A DNA stretch of 64,000 bases from Hyposmocoma kahamanoa (Eukaryota; Arthropoda; Insecta; Lepidoptera; Cosmopterigidae): the NCBI RefSeq assembly GCF_003589595.1, contig NW_020653718.1, positions 3,262,291 through 3,326,290 on the forward strand. The letters run 5' to 3'. Within the stretch, counting starts at the first letter, position 1; the number at the start of each line of letters is the position of its first letter. Under the pieces are notes generated by a model. The model had not been told where the DNA came from. It ran no database searches and was given only the letters and a program-made list of their open reading frames with translations. Positions 62,424 through 64,000 of the stretch are shown here, piece by piece. Position numbers and translations under genes: made by a program.

Positions 62424-62537
62424 TGCCACTGCGCCCATCACTCACAGTAATTTCACCAGAATCCTTACCCTTCACAACCGGAATGCAGTAACACTCACGT
62501 TACTGCTTAACGGCAGAAGTGGGTAAGCTGGCAGTAT
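62321..62537 (-). mobile_element. Rep-A, second unit, continuing to near the 5' end
   Basis: Same start as the first unit, then through the hairpin, which here is AGTAAC-ACTCAC-GTTACT, to GGTAAGCTGGCAGTATTT. Confidence 0.85.
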
Positions 62538-62544
62538 TTTACAA

Positions 62545-63885
62545 TGGAATAGTCCACATTACGCTGGTTATTGTACCTCTGCGTAAATACATAATAATTT
62601 CTTATAATAGACATATCAATTATCTATGAATTCCTTAAACATTTTACAACAAACAATCATTAAATCGGATGTCTTATTTGTCGGATCTAATCAGATAAAT
62701 GTGTAAATTTTACCATCAATTTTTTTTTATTATTTATCACTGAGACTATGTGTTATCTGTCAAACACACATTTGAAGTTGATCAATTTGTAAAACAAATC
62801 AATCAATAAGGAAGACGGGGGGTCCAAGCAAAACGGAAATTATTAGCAGGTGGTCTACGAGTCAAAAAACTTTAGGAACCTCTGATCTAAGTAATGGGAA
62901 AATAACGTTAATTGTAATTACGCAGCAATGCCAAAATGCAAACTAATAGCAAAAATAAAATATTGGACAAGTACGTTCATTTTAATCGATCAAAAAACCC
63001 TATCTCATAATTTAACAAAATCAGCGGCCTTGGCGTAACACTTACAAGGTATTTAGAAGACCTTTTATACAGGACTGACCGTAAAATGGACCGGTTTACG
63101 AATTCAACATTAATTACAATTTTTTTATGCTATTCTTTTTAAATTACGTAAGTCTCATCTTAACGAACTGTCATGAGTTTTGTTACATTTTAATTAATCT
63201 GGTAAAATTTTTATGTTGTTTTTTTTAACTGGGATGTTATAGTTTCTGACAGGAAAATTTACACAAATAAACACTCTTACACCAACTTCACAGTACATGT
63301 AATTAGTGTTAATAAAATAATAATAATAAAATCTCTCATTGTTGCCTCCAAAATAAAGAAACCAAAATTACAAAAAATAAAAAAAAACAACTACACTGAA
63401 GATACTAAGTAAATATTTTTGGAATTAGATTATTATATTAATAGGAGGCAAAAGAAGCCTGAGCTGGTGCTGCTCCTGTTTAGGACAGTCGTAGCGCTGG
63501 TTTTCAGTCACCCCCTTCTTCCTAATACGGAATGCGGGACAGGAGTAGTATCAGGGCAGGGCTATAATGTTATAAATATTGATATTTTGATCTAATACAA
63601 AGTGCAAATATAATTTTTTTGATGCAAATGTGTGTTGGCGTGTATATGTGCGTGCTTGTGTGTGTGTGTGTGATGACTGATCCCATGACTTGGAGATTAG
63701 AGCATAACAAAACTTTCCGTTCCTGAGTACACTGGATTATAATTCAGATTAATTGTATGTGTGTGTGAAGAAAACCTTCAATGGCAAGAATTTCTGGCTA
63801 GCGTGTTTCAGGTTTTCTTCAGCAAGCTGCTTCTTGGTTAATACTGATTTATATTATATTTAAAGGTGTCTGCAGTGTTAAGAAG
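62545..63885. other. AT-rich stretch with a possible hAT end
   Basis: Positions 62830-62892 (GGTGGTCTACGAGTC, AACTTTAGGAACCTCTG) resemble the inverted end of a hAT-type MITE whose other end could be AATGATTCCCAAACTGG at 62139-62156. The CCCCCAAAAATAGGGGGTCT segment would fit inside it. A TG-rich microsatellite lies at 63640-63672. No gene. Confidence 0.4.
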
Positions 63886-63889
63886 AATA

Positions 63890-63985
63890 GTAACAGTAGA
63901 GATTCTTGTGAAAATGTTCGTCCAGGGAAGTACTGCCACCTTACCTGTTTCTGCCGCCAAGCAGTGATTTCAACTGTATTGCAAT
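63890..63985 (+). mobile_element. Rep-A 5' part near the window edge
   Basis: TAACAGTAGAGATTCTTGTG to TCTGCCGCCAAGCAGTGATT. It then diverges before the edge. Confidence 0.85.
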
Positions 63986-64000
63986 AAGGGCAATATTGTA

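Noticed and set aside
1..64000. CRISPR array, bacterial operons, toxin-antitoxin or phage systems
   Set aside because: The window is eukaryotic in character; no regularly spaced short repeats with unique spacers and no prokaryotic gene organisation.

Overview
The window is a gene-poor, AT-rich eukaryotic (insect) segment built almost entirely from transposable-element debris. The repeat styles (non-LTR retrotransposon ORF2 ends, tRNA-derived SINEs with internal A/B boxes, short foldback elements, LINE tails made of short tandem repeats) are those I associate with Lepidoptera. That placement is a judgement from pattern, not a computed match. I found no convincing host protein-coding gene, no canonical functional tRNA or rRNA gene and no CRISPR array. 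Open reading frames are short, and those that carry meaning are decayed LINE fragments. Positions 26027-26426 are an assembly gap of exactly 400 N.

The dominant sequence is a roughly 300-bp interspersed repeat, called Rep-A here. It occurs about 35 times on both strands from 1.3 kb to the right edge of the window. It has a reproducible 5' start and an A-rich 3' end like a retroposon. Other families are: SINE-B (tRNA-like module plus a long 5' extension; 2.0, 5.7, 7.6, 24.8, 30.1 and 54.4-55.3 kb); SINE-C (a second tRNA-derived SINE; 19.9, 22.6, 35.5 and 45.7 kb); foldback family FB-E (12.8, 20.8, 21.0, 34.2, 35.7, 40.5, 42.3, 49.5, 56.8 and 60.7 kb); a 286-bp MITE (MITE-G, four copies, three with perfect 8-bp target duplications); an H repeat (22.7, 29.5, 30.7, 38.8, 40.2, 41.6, 50.8 and 54.2 kb); and several single MITEs (24-198, 11584-11682, 12252-12371, 37496-37895, 39133-39574).

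LINE remnants encode ORF2 C-terminal pieces at 3959-4800(-), 9280-9522(+), 13307-13762(+), 18508-19140(+), 19185-19312(+), 21932-22200(+), 31821-32093(+), 34876-34963(+), 43721-43855(-), 48537-48680(-), 57937-58236(+), 58390-58690(-) and 61046-61690(+). Several insertions are nested and give a relative chronology: FB-E inside Rep-A at 21 kb, FB-E inside SINE-C at 35.7 kb, SINE-C inside Rep-A at 45.7 kb, and a LINE inside another LINE's 3' UTR at 13.3 kb.

The observations most worth follow-up are: a 688-bp near-identical direct duplication 47.3 kb apart (7233-7920 and 54534-55221) with no net indel; the 286-bp MITE family, whose 31-bp inverted repeats and 8-bp target duplications suggest P-superfamily ancestry; a conserved short hairpin inside Rep-A; tRNA-like modules arranged head to head or with inverted tails; and a 132-bp tandem repeat at 47.6-48.0 kb. 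I see no evidence for a new multi-gene biological system. The interest lies in the repeat families and their insertion history.
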